A stretch of DNA of 6,621 nt from Nitrospira sp. (GTDB lineage: Bacteria > Nitrospirota > Thermodesulfovibrionia > Thermodesulfovibrionales > SM23-35): the NCBI GenBank assembly GCA_016873575.1, contig VGWY01000149.1:1-6621 (forward strand). The letters are read 5' to 3'. The notes under the pieces were generated by a model, which did no database searches, was not told the origin of the DNA, and saw nothing but the letters and a program-made list of their open reading frames with translations. Of the stretch, positions 1 to 5,220 are shown piece by piece (within the stretch, counting starts at the first letter, position 1; each line of letters starts with the position of its first letter). The position numbers were made by a program, and so were the translations under genes.

Positions 1-89
1 CATTTTATTAGCACTACACTTTTTGAGGATTTAAAATAAGAAATGGCTTAAATAAAGGATTTGTTGGCTTAAAGAGCTTATTTTTTAGG

Positions 90-114
90 CTCAGGTTGTT
101 GAACATGAGTTTTT
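90..114 (+). terminator. Weak terminator-like hairpin
   Basis: CTCA-G-GTT pairs with AAC-A-TGAG around a four-base loop, with one G/A mismatch, and is followed directly by TTTTT. This is the layout of an intrinsic terminator, but the stem is short and AT-rich. It could end transcription of a gene lying to the left of the window. Confidence 0.25.
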
Positions 115-203
115 AAGTATGCATGGCGGGAAACGTCCGTTACCTTTTTTGAGAATGGCTTCATAATGCAGCAAAATATGGTCCGGTATGTTGACCAGAA
201 AAC

Positions 204-233
204 TGGATAACATGACAAATGGGATGTTATCCA
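204..233. repeat. 10-bp inverted repeat TGGATAACAT / ATGTTATCCA
   Basis: Perfect arms at 204-213 and 224-233 are separated by ten bases. The left arm overlaps the end of the first CCAGAAAACTGG copy. The unit TTATCCA also recurs at 314-320 beside the second palindrome, so the three elements probably belong to one binding region. The function is inferred from position only. Confidence 0.4.
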
Positions 234-288
234 ACTTCAAACGTATAATGAACTTAGGAAGTTACGTCAAGGTTAATTTTATGTTTTC

Positions 289-317
289 TTGATCTTGCAT
301 AGAAATTCTGATATTAT
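289..317 (+). promoter_or_regulatory. Predicted sigma-70-like promoter of the first gene
   Basis: A TTGATC -35 box (289-294), a 17-base spacer and a TATTAT -10 box (312-317) predict a start near 324, about 18 bases before the ATG at 342. The predicted start lies inside the CCAGAAAACTGG palindrome at 318-329, which suggests repression by a bound protein. Confidence 0.5.
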
Positions 318-341
318 CCAGAAAACTGGTTATGGTGAAAA

Positions 342-1055
342 ATGAATAATGAAGAAGCAAAATACGACCCACCACAAAAAAGCGCTGGCGACGTTGTTCA
401 TGCCGTCGTACGAGCTGGTCTCGGGGCTATCCCCGTGGCAGCTGCAGCTGCAACAGAATTGTTAAATGCAATTGTCGCGCCTCCTCTGGAGAAAAGACGT
501 AATAAGTGGATGAAAGAGATTGGAATGGCACTGAGAGAACTTGAAGAGAAAATGGGAATAGTGCTCGAATCACTTCAGGACAACGAAGAGTTTATCGACG
601 TAGCATTGGAAGCTACACAAATTGCGATAAAGACAAGCAATCAAGAAAAAAAGGAAGCATTAAAAAACGCAATATTGAACTCAGCACTGCCTAATCCGCC
701 TGAAGAATCCCTTCAAAAAATGTTTTTATCTTTCATAGACACTCTGACTGTTTGGCATTTAAAGCTTCTTGAATTATTTAATGATCCTCCAGCTTATATA
801 GAGAATCATGAGATAAATTTTACTGGTTTCTCTATGGGGGCGCCAAGTCATCTAGTTGAAAATGCATTTCCTGAATTGAGAGGAAAAAGAGATCTTTACG
901 ATTTGATTTGGAAAGATTTATATTCAAGAGCCCTTGTGACTACTGAAGGGTTGCATGTCATGATGACCGGCAGTGGCATTATCGCTAAACGCACAACGGA
1001 AATCGGCAAGTTATTTTTGGATTATATCAAGAACCCATTGAAGACGGCACCATAA
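342..1055 (+). CDS. Hypothetical helical protein, 237 aa
   Basis: I do not recognise a function. The protein is soluble-looking and mostly helical. Residues 21-48 form an Ala/Gly/Val-rich segment ending in the phrase IVAPPLEKRR, then come charged amphipathic helices (about 50-110), an ALPNPPEE loop (115-122), a segment with paired aromatics (FIDTLTVWHLK, 131-141) and a C-terminal block (168-230) with FPELRGKRDLYDLIWKDLY. From memory this matches a recurring family of uncharacterised bacterial proteins with conserved APPLEKRR, DNE and ALPNPP phrases, with no assigned role. The N-terminal segment is too weakly hydrophobic for a confident membrane span but could be an amphipathic membrane-contact helix. 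The ATG has only a modest GGTG ribosome site (334-337). It has its own predicted promoter and palindromic operator and is followed by a bulged stem-loop (1062-1130). The setting beside a cassette-like gene suggests an acquired gene. Confidence 0.8.
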   Translation: MNNEEAKYDPPQKSAGDVVHAVVRAGLGAIPVAAAAATELLNAIVAPPLEKRRNKWMKEIGMALRELEEKMGIVLESLQDNEEFIDVALEATQIAIKTSNQEKKEALKNAILNSALPNPPEESLQKMFLSFIDTLTVWHLKLLELFNDPPAYIENHEINFTGFSMGAPSHLVENAFPELRGKRDLYDLIWKDLYSRALVTTEGLHVMMTGSGIIAKRTTEIGKLFLDYIKNPLKTAP

Positions 1056-1061
1056 TCAATT

Positions 1062-1130
1062 GGCTCGACGGCGACCGGGATTAGCCTCCTACCTTTTTAC
1101 GCTCAGCATGGGTGCCCCGGCGCGTCAGCC
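1062..1130. repeat. Imperfect stem-loop with three one-sided bulges
   Basis: The left arm reads GGCT-c-GACG-g-CG-a-CCGGG (1062-1079) and pairs with CCCGG-CG-CGTC-AGCC (1116-1130). That gives 15 base pairs with three single extra bases, all on the left arm. Extra bases on one arm are the hallmark of integron attC sites, and the stem begins seven bases after the stop of the preceding gene. However, the conserved outer boxes (RYYYAAC and GTTRRRY) are not found at the proper distance, so it may be a decayed attC or simply a transcript-end hairpin. Confidence 0.35.
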
Positions 1131-1163
1131 TTATCCTTGGGTTTCGATGGAATGATTGGTCTG

Positions 1164-1613
1164 ATGATCAGCATACAACCAAACGGCTGGCAACGACTCT
1201 GGATTCTTGTTTCCGTCATTTATCTCATTGTCGTTGCAGGCGTAACCGTTAGCGTTATGCCCACTAGGAGCCAGATCATGTCTAGTTGGGCAAGCGACGC
1301 CGTTGATCTGATAAAAACGCGTGAGAAAACAGGAATTTATAGTTGGATCTTGAGAAAAGAAATTTTCGGTGATGCAACTGACGAGGAAGTTGTCACAAGA
1401 ATAAAGAGTGGTTCCGCCAGAACGACCGACAAAGAGTGGGATCGCAAGGTCGCTGCATTGGAAGCAAAGTATGCGAAGAAGATAGAAGACTTATCGGGGG
1501 AGCAGCTTCAAACTGTGGGCATCGCGTTCCTTGCTTGGCTTGTGCCGCTCGCGTTGTTATACCTTCTGGGCTACGGAATTGGATGGGTATATCGAGGATT
1601 CAAGAACAAATGA
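1164..1613 (+). CDS. Small two-span membrane protein, probable gene cassette
   Basis: A protein of unknown function. Counted from the ATG at 1164 it has 149 residues. An N-terminal membrane span starts just after the phrase NGWQRLW (about residues 13-31), followed by a hydrophilic loop with many Lys/Glu/Arg and a helix WDRKVAALEAKYAKKIEDL. A second hydrophobic span (about 118-140) follows, then a short basic tail. NGWQRLW before a hydrophobic stretch is, as I recall, common in small membrane proteins of environmental gene cassettes. The frame is open further left; starts at TTG 1137 and ATG 1152 are possible, but none has a clear ribosome site. I chose 1164 because it puts the methionine a few residues before NGWQRLW. 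The stop is four bases before an attC-like site, the standard layout of an integron cassette. Confidence 0.7.
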   Translation: MISIQPNGWQRLWILVSVIYLIVVAGVTVSVMPTRSQIMSSWASDAVDLIKTREKTGIYSWILRKEIFGDATDEEVVTRIKSGSARTTDKEWDRKVAALEAKYAKKIEDLSGEQLQTVGIAFLAWLVPLALLYLLGYGIGWVYRGFKNK

Positions 1614-1617
1614 GCCA

Positions 1618-1675
1618 ACCTAACTTTCCGGTCAACCGGACGCCCAGTAAGCGGGGTGCCGGTTACCTCTACGTT
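1618..1675 (+). mobile_element. Integron attC-like recombination site
   Basis: The layout matches attC sites piece by piece. An outer box ACCTAAC (1618-1624) fits RYYYAAC, followed by a 5-base spacer TTTCC. The L'' arm GGT-C-AACCGG (1630-1639) pairs with the L' arm CCGGTTACC (1659-1667), leaving one extrahelical base (C1633) in L''. A second 5-base spacer TCTAC leads to GTT (1673-1675), which pairs with AAC of the outer box. A small variable hairpin (1640-1658) lies in between. Symmetric spacers and a single extra base in L'' are diagnostic of attC. The right box reads GTTCCCC instead of GTTRRRY, as expected if the last cassette abuts a non-standard secondary target or a later insertion. No integrase gene is in the window. 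Confidence 0.6.
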
Positions 1676-1700
1676 CCCCCCTCCGCTTCGCTCCGGGGGG
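1676..1700. repeat. C6/G6 hairpin abutting the attC-like site
   Basis: Six C (1676-1681) and six G (1695-1700) flank a 13-base TCCGCTTCGCTCC spacer, forming a GC-rich hairpin. It fits without a gap between the attC-like site and the nested inverted repeat that starts at 1701. Confidence 0.5.
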
Positions 1701-1807
1701 AATGCGGCAGTTGAGCAGCGAACTCCTGAACCTCCCCTCCGCTGCGCTGCGGGGAGAACCAGGAGTTCGAGACAGATGCCCTTCGGGCACTGCTCAACTG
1801 CCGCATT
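1701..1807. repeat. 107-bp nested inverted-repeat element
   Basis: Outer arms AATGCGGCAGTTGAGCAG (1701-1718) and CTGCTCAACTGCCGCATT (1790-1807) are perfect 18-bp complements. Inside are two further hairpins. CGAACTCCTG (1719-1728) pairs with CAGGAGTTCG (1760-1769) and encloses CTCCCC/GGGGAG (1732-1737/1751-1756). TGCCC-ttc-GGGCA occupies 1777-1789. The single strand would fold into a three-way junction starting flush with the outer arms. There is no ORF with a ribosome site, no T-run after it and no target duplication that I can see. It could be a miniature non-autonomous mobile element, a REP-type palindromic unit, a structured RNA, or part of a compound recombination site. Confidence 0.6.
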
Positions 1808-1926
1808 TCTACCAATAATCGTTGTTGTTGCAATTAATTGAAATGTGTTGGGTAGTAAGTGAAAGTGTTAAGCTGTAAAAAAACTGCAGCAAGGTCGAGT
1901 TCAGATTTCTGCAAATTAAGATTTTA

Positions 1927-1990
1927 TTTCACCCCTTTCCTTGACATCTTTTTCCCTCAAGGTAATAAAAATCAAATTAAGGGGGTGAAA
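1927..1990. repeat. Inverted repeat TTTCACCCC / GGGGTGAAA framing the ftsH promoter
   Basis: Arms at 1927-1935 and 1982-1990 are perfect 9-bp complements and extend to 12 bp with one G-T pair. They bracket the predicted promoter, and the right arm contains the purine-rich GGGGGTG ahead of the leader ORF. If a transcript began further upstream, the left arm could mask this ribosome site. Confidence 0.35.
1941..1969 (+). promoter_or_regulatory. Predicted ftsH promoter with internal dyad
   Basis: A perfect TTGACA -35 box (1941-1946) is followed after 16-17 bases by TAATAAA (1963-1969) as a moderate -10 region. The dyad CCTTGA-N12-TCAAGG (1939-1962) overlaps the -35 box and fills the spacer, a typical place for a repressor operator. 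A perfect TATAAT at 1998-2003 has no partner -35 box, but a short-leader promoter there cannot be excluded. Confidence 0.45.
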
Positions 1991-1991
1991 A

Positions 1992-2012
1992 ATGAAGTAT
2001 AATGTAAGATAG
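1992..2012 (+). CDS. Possible six-codon leader ORF before ftsH
   Basis: ATG at 1992 follows a purine-rich GGGGGTG (1981-1987) at good spacing and encodes MKYNVR before TAG at 2010-2012. The ftsH ATG lies five bases after that stop and has no good ribosome site of its own, so ribosomes finishing the leader peptide could restart at ftsH (translational coupling). The ORF is very short and overlaps a TATAAT sequence, so it may be coincidental. Confidence 0.25.
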   Translation: MKYNVR

Positions 2013-2017
2013 AATCA

Positions 2018-3862
2018 ATGGAGAAAAAAACCCGCTTCAGCATTATCTACTTCCTCATTGCCTTTTTATTCATCATGGCACTGGAATATTATCTCTTTTC
2101 CCGAACGATTGTCACTGTCAGTTATAGTGAATTTAAGGTGCTCTTGAAAGAAAATCTTATTGATCATCTTGTAATCACTCAGGGGAACATAGAAGGAAAG
2201 TTCCTGAAAGGTGCACAGGATCGCCTTATAACTCTGCGGAAGGAAAGCGATGAACAATCGAAAAAGCAATTACAGGAAATCCATACATTCACAGTAGTCA
2301 GGATGGACGACCCTGACCTTGTAAAGGAATTAACTGAAAAAGGAATCAATTATACAGCGAAACAAGAGGTAACGTGGGTTAAAACCCTCCTGTCATGGAT
2401 CGTTCCGATATTGATATTCGTTGCTGTATGGGTTTACCTTCTCAGAAGGATGGGTGGTGCTGGTGGCGGTTTCATGGCAGTCGGCAAAAGCAAGGCGAAG
2501 ATCTATGTTGAAGGAGAAACAAAGCTTACCTTTGAAGATGTTGCAGGTGTGGAAGAGGCAGAAGACGAGCTAAAAGAAGTCATTGAATTTCTCAAGAATC
2601 CCCAAAAATTTCAGAGCCTGGGAGGCAAGATACCAAAGGGTATACTCCTTGTAGGCCCTCCAGGTACTGGAAAGACCCTGCTTGCAAGGGCAGTCGCTGG
2701 TGAGGCAAAGGTTGCTTTTCTGAGCATCAGCGGGTCTGACTTTGTTGAGATGTTTGTAGGGGTTGGAGCCGCCCGTGTAAGGGACCTCTTCAGTCAGGCA
2801 GAAAAGCTTGCGCCGTGCATTATCTTTATAGATGAGATTGATGCCCTCGGAAAGGCCAGAGGACTAAGCCCGGTAGGTGGTGTCGATGAGAAAGAACAAA
2901 CCCTGACACAGCTTCTCACTGAAATGGATGGTTTTGACACAAAAAAAGGCGTTATTATCATGGCAGCCACAAACCGTCCTGAAATACTTGACCCTGCACT
3001 CCTCAGATCAGGCAGATTTGACCGGCACGTCCTCGTTGACCGCCCTGATATTAAAGGACGCGAAGAAATCTTTCGGGTACATACAAAAAAGGTGAAACTC
3101 GCTGATAATGTGGACCTCCGTGTTCTCGCCTCAATGACACCAGGGATGGTAGGTGCGGATATAGCTAATATTGTCAATGAAGCAGCCCTTTTAGCAGTAA
3201 GAAAGAATAAAGATTTCATTGAGATGGCTGACTTTGAAGAGGCTATTGAAAGAGTGATAGCAGGGCTTGAAAAGAAGAGCAGGGTAATGAATAAGAAAGA
3301 GAAAGAGTGTGTGGCATTCCATGAAACCGGACATGCAATTGTTGCAAGTGTCTTGCCCCATGCTGACCCTGTTCGAAGGGTATCAATCATACCACGAGGT
3401 ATAGCAGCACTTGGATATACCATCCAGCTTCCCACAGAGGACCGATACCTCCTCACAAAATCAGAACTTCTTGACCGGATGGCTGTCATGCTCGGAGGAA
3501 AAGCTGCGGAAGAAATCATCTTTGGAGAGGCATCAACAGGTGCAAAGAACGACCTCGAGAAGGCAACAGCGATGGCAATGAGTATGGTAAAGGCATATGG
3601 AATGAGTGAAAAGCTCGGGCCGGTATCGTTTGACAGGAGTCGTCCGCTTTTTCTTGAGACACCGTGGAGTTCACCAAAAGAATATAGCGAGGCCACTTCG
3701 CGAGAGATCGATGAGGAAGTAAAAAAGATACTCCTAGAATCCCTTGAAAAAGCTAATGACATTCTCACAGAGAGAATTGAAAAGCTCAAACAGATCGCAC
3801 ATGTGCTCCTTGAAAGAGAGGTTATCGATGGTGATGAACTCAAAAGGTTGTTGCAAGAATAA
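2018..3862 (+). CDS. ftsH: ATP-dependent zinc metalloprotease FtsH
   Basis: A membrane-anchored AAA+ protease that works as a hexamer. It pulls misfolded membrane proteins and short-lived regulators through its pore and degrades them on the cytoplasmic side. At 614 residues it is of normal length. Membrane spans lie at about 8-28 and 122-143 with a periplasmic domain between. The ATPase domain has Walker A GPPGTGKT (213-220), the pore loop FVGVG (246-250), Walker B IIFIDEID (268-275) and the second region of homology ending in SGRFDR with arginines R333 and R336. The M41 protease has HETGH (435-439) and a third zinc ligand D512 in NDLEKAT. Nothing essential is missing. The ATG at 2018 is the only reasonable start, since TAA at 2000-2002 closes the frame, but its ribosome site is weak. 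The gene has its own predicted promoter and converges with the LysR gene. Whether it is the organism's only FtsH cannot be told. Confidence 0.97.
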   Translation: MEKKTRFSIIYFLIAFLFIMALEYYLFSRTIVTVSYSEFKVLLKENLIDHLVITQGNIEGKFLKGAQDRLITLRKESDEQSKKQLQEIHTFTVVRMDDPDLVKELTEKGINYTAKQEVTWVKTLLSWIVPILIFVAVWVYLLRRMGGAGGGFMAVGKSKAKIYVEGETKLTFEDVAGVEEAEDELKEVIEFLKNPQKFQSLGGKIPKGILLVGPPGTGKTLLARAVAGEAKVAFLSISGSDFVEMFVGVGAARVRDLFSQAEKLAPCIIFIDEIDALGKARGLSPVGGVDEKEQTLTQLLTEMDGFDTKKGVIIMAATNRPEILDPALLRSGRFDRHVLVDRPDIKGREEIFRVHTKKVKLADNVDLRVLASMTPGMVGADIANIVNEAALLAVRKNKDFIEMADFEEAIERVIAGLEKKSRVMNKKEKECVAFHETGHAIVASVLPHADPVRRVSIIPRGIAALGYTIQLPTEDRYLLTKSELLDRMAVMLGGKAAEEIIFGEASTGAKNDLEKATAMAMSMVKAYGMSEKLGPVSFDRSRPLFLETPWSSPKEYSEATSREIDEEVKKILLESLEKANDILTERIEKLKQIAHVLLEREVIDGDELKRLLQE

Positions 3863-3917
3863 AATGAATAGACTCTCCAATGAAAAATCTCCCTAACTAT
3901 GCTGTTATTATTTTCAT

Positions 3918-3957
3918 GTTACTTCGTGAGCTAAAGGCTCATGAGGGTCTGGGTAAC
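3918..3957. repeat. Hairpin between convergent genes
   Basis: TGAGC-taaag-GCTCA (3927-3941) forms a small stem, and GTTAC (3918-3922) and GTAAC (3953-3957) can pair outside it. It lies between the 3' ends of ftsH and the LysR gene, where a bidirectional terminator is expected, but there is no T-run on either strand. The octamer TAACTATG also repeats directly at 3894-3901 and 3954-3961. Confidence 0.3.
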
Positions 3958-3966
3958 TATGTATCC

Positions 3967-4872
3967 TTAAAACGGTATGAAGAATCGGTACCCTTTGACA
4001 AATTCACGAAAAGTTTTTGCAATTAGAGTTGAAGGCTCGTTATACAGACTGATGAGATAGAATTTTCTGTAAAGTCTTTTTCCTGACATTTGCAAAATCT
4101 TTATCGTTCCTTCCTTGATTGTTTTGAAAATAGACCATTTTGAGACAAAGGATATACCTATCCCTGACTGTACCATCTGTACAATCAACTCTGGATTGCC
4201 AAGGGTCATGGCTATCTTTATTTCTGTGGGGTCTATCTTTATGTCATGCAGAAAGTCATATATAAATTCTCTCAGGCCAGATCCTGCTTCAGGCATTATG
4301 AATGGTTGAGATACAAGATCCTGTGAAGTAACATGTTTTTTTCTTGTCAAAGGATTATCATCTGATGCAATTAAGACTATCTCATCATCTGCAATTTCTT
4401 CTAAAATAATCCTTGCATCTTTTACATTTCCCTCAACGATTCCTATATCAATTGTTCCTTGAAAAAGTTCATTGAGTATCTTTTCTGTATTTGAGACTGA
4501 AAGATGTATCTGAGCTTCAGGATAGTTTTTGGAAAAATCGTAAAATACTTGTGGGAGTAAATATACAGCTACCGTTGTGCTTGCCCCTATGGAAAGGGGG
4601 CCTTTTATCTTCCTGACAAGATTATAAATATCATCCCCCATAGTTTTATACTCTTCAAGTATCCTTTTTGCCTGGTTATACAGAAGCCGACCGGCGGGTG
4701 TTGGTGTCACTGTTTTGCCCAATCTATTGAGGAGATTTACTCCAAGCTCATCTTCAAGGTTTTTTATGAGGTGGCTCATGGCAGACTGGGTTATGAACTT
4801 TGCCTCTGCTGCCTTTGAAAAACTCTTCATCTCAACAACAAGACAAAATGCCTTTAGCCTGTGGTCTTCCAT
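3967..4872 (-). CDS. LysR-type transcriptional regulator
   Basis: A DNA-binding regulator with the standard LysR layout. The N-terminal winged helix-turn-helix (about residues 4-63 counted from the upstream Met) carries the hallmark phrases FSKAAEAKFITQSAMSHLIK and LEDELGVNLLNR, then a linker helix and a two-lobed effector-binding domain (about 90-295). Length is normal at 301-303 residues. The frame opens at ATG 4878, but I prefer ATG 4872. It gives the typical MEDHRLKAF beginning, neither ATG has a ribosome site, and the strong promoter upstream would start the message almost exactly at 4872. The gene is divergent from the tupA-like gene, and a LysR box lies between them, so it likely controls its own gene and the tup genes. 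The effector is unknown. The domain resembles regulators of the CysB/CysL kind by general look, but no specific subfamily can be assigned by eye. Confidence 0.93.
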   Translation of the reverse strand: MEDHRLKAFCLVVEMKSFSKAAEAKFITQSAMSHLIKNLEDELGVNLLNRLGKTVTPTPAGRLLYNQAKRILEEYKTMGDDIYNLVRKIKGPLSIGASTTVAVYLLPQVFYDFSKNYPEAQIHLSVSNTEKILNELFQGTIDIGIVEGNVKDARIILEEIADDEIVLIASDDNPLTRKKHVTSQDLVSQPFIMPEAGSGLREFIYDFLHDIKIDPTEIKIAMTLGNPELIVQMVQSGIGISFVSKWSIFKTIKEGTIKILQMSGKRLYRKFYLISLYNEPSTLIAKTFREFVKGYRFFIPF

Positions 4873-4879
4873 CGGCATT

Positions 4880-4908
4880 ATTGTAAAGCGTCATGTGTTG
4901 AGTGTCAA
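4880..4908 (-). promoter_or_regulatory. Near-consensus promoter of the LysR gene
   Basis: On the - strand, TTGACA (4908-4903), 17 bases and TACAAT (4885-4880) make a near-perfect sigma-70-like promoter. The predicted start falls at about 4874-4872, on the second possible ATG of the coding sequence, so the message is predicted to be leaderless or nearly so. Confidence 0.65.
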
Positions 4909-4920
4909 TCTGCATGGGCT

Positions 4921-4958
4921 ATGAATATAATTCATTATTTTTATGAAAGGAATGAATT
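4921..4958. promoter_or_regulatory. LysR box and adjacent half-sites
   Basis: ATGAAT-ata-ATTCAT (4921-4935) is a perfect dyad containing the T-N11-A signature of LysR binding sites (T4922, A4934). It is centred at 4928, about 65 bp before the predicted tup start, the usual recognition-site position. Two further ATGAAW half-sites, ATGAAA (4943-4948) and ATGAAT (4952-4957), run up to the -35 box, as expected for the activation site. A wider pairing AATTCATT/AATGAATT (4929-4936/4951-4958) is also present. The site also lies just upstream of the LysR promoter, which suits autoregulation. Confidence 0.55.
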
Positions 4959-4986
4959 TGACTTTTAGTCAGGATGACTTTATTTT
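4958..4986 (+). promoter_or_regulatory. Predicted promoter of the tup genes
   Basis: TTGACT (4958-4963), a 17-base spacer and TATTTT (4981-4986) predict a start near 4993, which leaves a leader of about 286 nt before the ATG at 5279. A perfect TATAAT closer to the gene (5152-5157) has no good -35 box. Confidence 0.5.
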
Positions 4987-5023
4987 TATGATTAGAGAAA
5001 ATAGTTCAAATTTGAAGGCGACA

Positions 5024-5076
5024 GGGTGGTTTTCAGCCGCATTGCTTCCCATGATGAGAACAACTGATATCCACCC
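5024..5076 (+). promoter_or_regulatory. Imperfect leader hairpin
   Basis: GGGTGGTTTTCAG (5024-5036) pairs with CTGATATCCACCC (5064-5076) over 13 positions with two T-T mismatches, enclosing a 27-base loop region. It lies in the predicted tup leader. It might be part of a metal- or cofactor-sensing RNA, but I do not recognise a known riboswitch core. Confidence 0.35.
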
Positions 5077-5083
5077 ATTTGTA

Positions 5084-5119
5084 TGACAATCAAGGCTCAT
5101 CTGTGAGCCTTGATTGTCA
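5084..5119. repeat. Perfect 16-bp hairpin in the tup leader
   Basis: TGACAATCAAGGCTCA (5084-5099) and its exact complement (5104-5119) flank a TCTG loop. No T-run follows on either strand, so it is not a normal terminator. It may be an RNA stability or processing element or a protein-binding site. It lies inside the predicted leader, eight bases after the imperfect hairpin. Confidence 0.6.
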
Positions 5120-5188
5120 GCCCTGTATTAATTTCATTATTTAAAGGGAGTTATAATAACAATGCCCAAATTCGGCGATAAACAATAT

Positions 5189-5220
5189 GATTGCTTGATT
5201 TACCAGTCATTGCGAGGAGC
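5189..5220. repeat. Remnant of a GTCATTGCGAGG-type palindromic repeat
   Basis: GTCATTGCGAGGAGC (5206-5220) matches the left part of a dispersed palindromic repeat that I recall from several anaerobe genomes. GATTGCTT (5189-5196) matches the other end of that repeat on the opposite strand. The unit is incomplete and degenerate here. The assignment rests on memory of the repeat, not on a second copy in this window. Confidence 0.35.

Larger units (their letters stand above)
195..329. repeat. Two copies of the palindrome CCAGAAAACTGG
   Basis: The same 12-bp sequence CCAG-aaaa-CTGG occurs at 195-206 and 318-329, 123 bp apart start to start. The second copy is preceded by TTAT and the first is followed by ATAA, so an eight-base half (TTATCCAG) is shared in opposite orientations. 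The second copy lies immediately after the predicted -10 box of the downstream gene, a position where a bound protein would block initiation. A pair of identical operators, possibly allowing DNA looping, is the simplest reading; no regulator for it is seen in the window. Confidence 0.45.
1..341. other. Intergenic region upstream of the first gene
   Basis: No convincing coding sequence is visible in these 341 AT-rich bases. The first 39 bases stay open in one frame and end in TAA, so they could be the tail of a gene lying to the left, but 12 codons are too few to judge. The stretch holds a weak terminator-like hairpin (90-114), the direct repeat TGGCTTAAA at 44-52 and 65-73, a 10-bp inverted repeat (204-233), two copies of a 12-bp palindrome and a sigma-70-like promoter; most of these are listed separately. 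A perfect TATAAT at 244-249 lacks a matching -35 box. Confidence 0.6.
1614..2017. other. Gene-free stretch between the cassette gene and ftsH
   Basis: These 404 bases hold no convincing gene. The left half is GC-rich and almost entirely structured: an attC-like site (1618-1675), a C6/G6 hairpin (1676-1700) and a nested inverted-repeat element (1701-1807). The right half turns AT-rich, with the 10-bp palindrome CAATTAATTG at 1831-1840, and then the ftsH control region from about 1927. The sharp change in base composition near 1810 marks a likely border between acquired and native DNA. Confidence 0.6.

Noticed and set aside
1..39. Tail of an upstream gene (HFISTTLFEDLK, then stop)
   Set aside because: Only 12 codons are visible and two frames are open here; there is nothing to identify a gene.
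1701..1807. Retron, CRISPR or tRNA-like interpretation of the nested repeats
   Set aside because: There is no reverse transcriptase or cas gene in the window, no repeat-spacer periodicity, and the fold does not give a tRNA cloverleaf.
1436..1841. Overlapping + strand open frames over the cassette gene end and the palindromes (1436-1714 and 1656-1841)
   Set aside because: They read through the attC-like site and nested repeats, are cysteine-, proline- and arginine-rich, and have no ribosome site or family resemblance.
1927..1990. CIRCE or sigma-32 heat-shock control of ftsH
   Set aside because: The repeats present do not match TTAGCACTC-N9-GAGTGCTAA, and the promoter looks like ordinary sigma-70 with TTGACA.
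2794..3843. A 349-codon open frame on the - strand opposite ftsH
   Set aside because: It lies wholly inside the well-supported ftsH gene. Its translation is serine- and isoleucine-rich low-complexity sequence without recognisable domains, as expected for an antisense shadow.
4993..5160. Known Moco/Tuco-type riboswitch in the tup leader
   Set aside because: The leader is structured, but I could not find the conserved core of that family by eye. A covariance search would decide.
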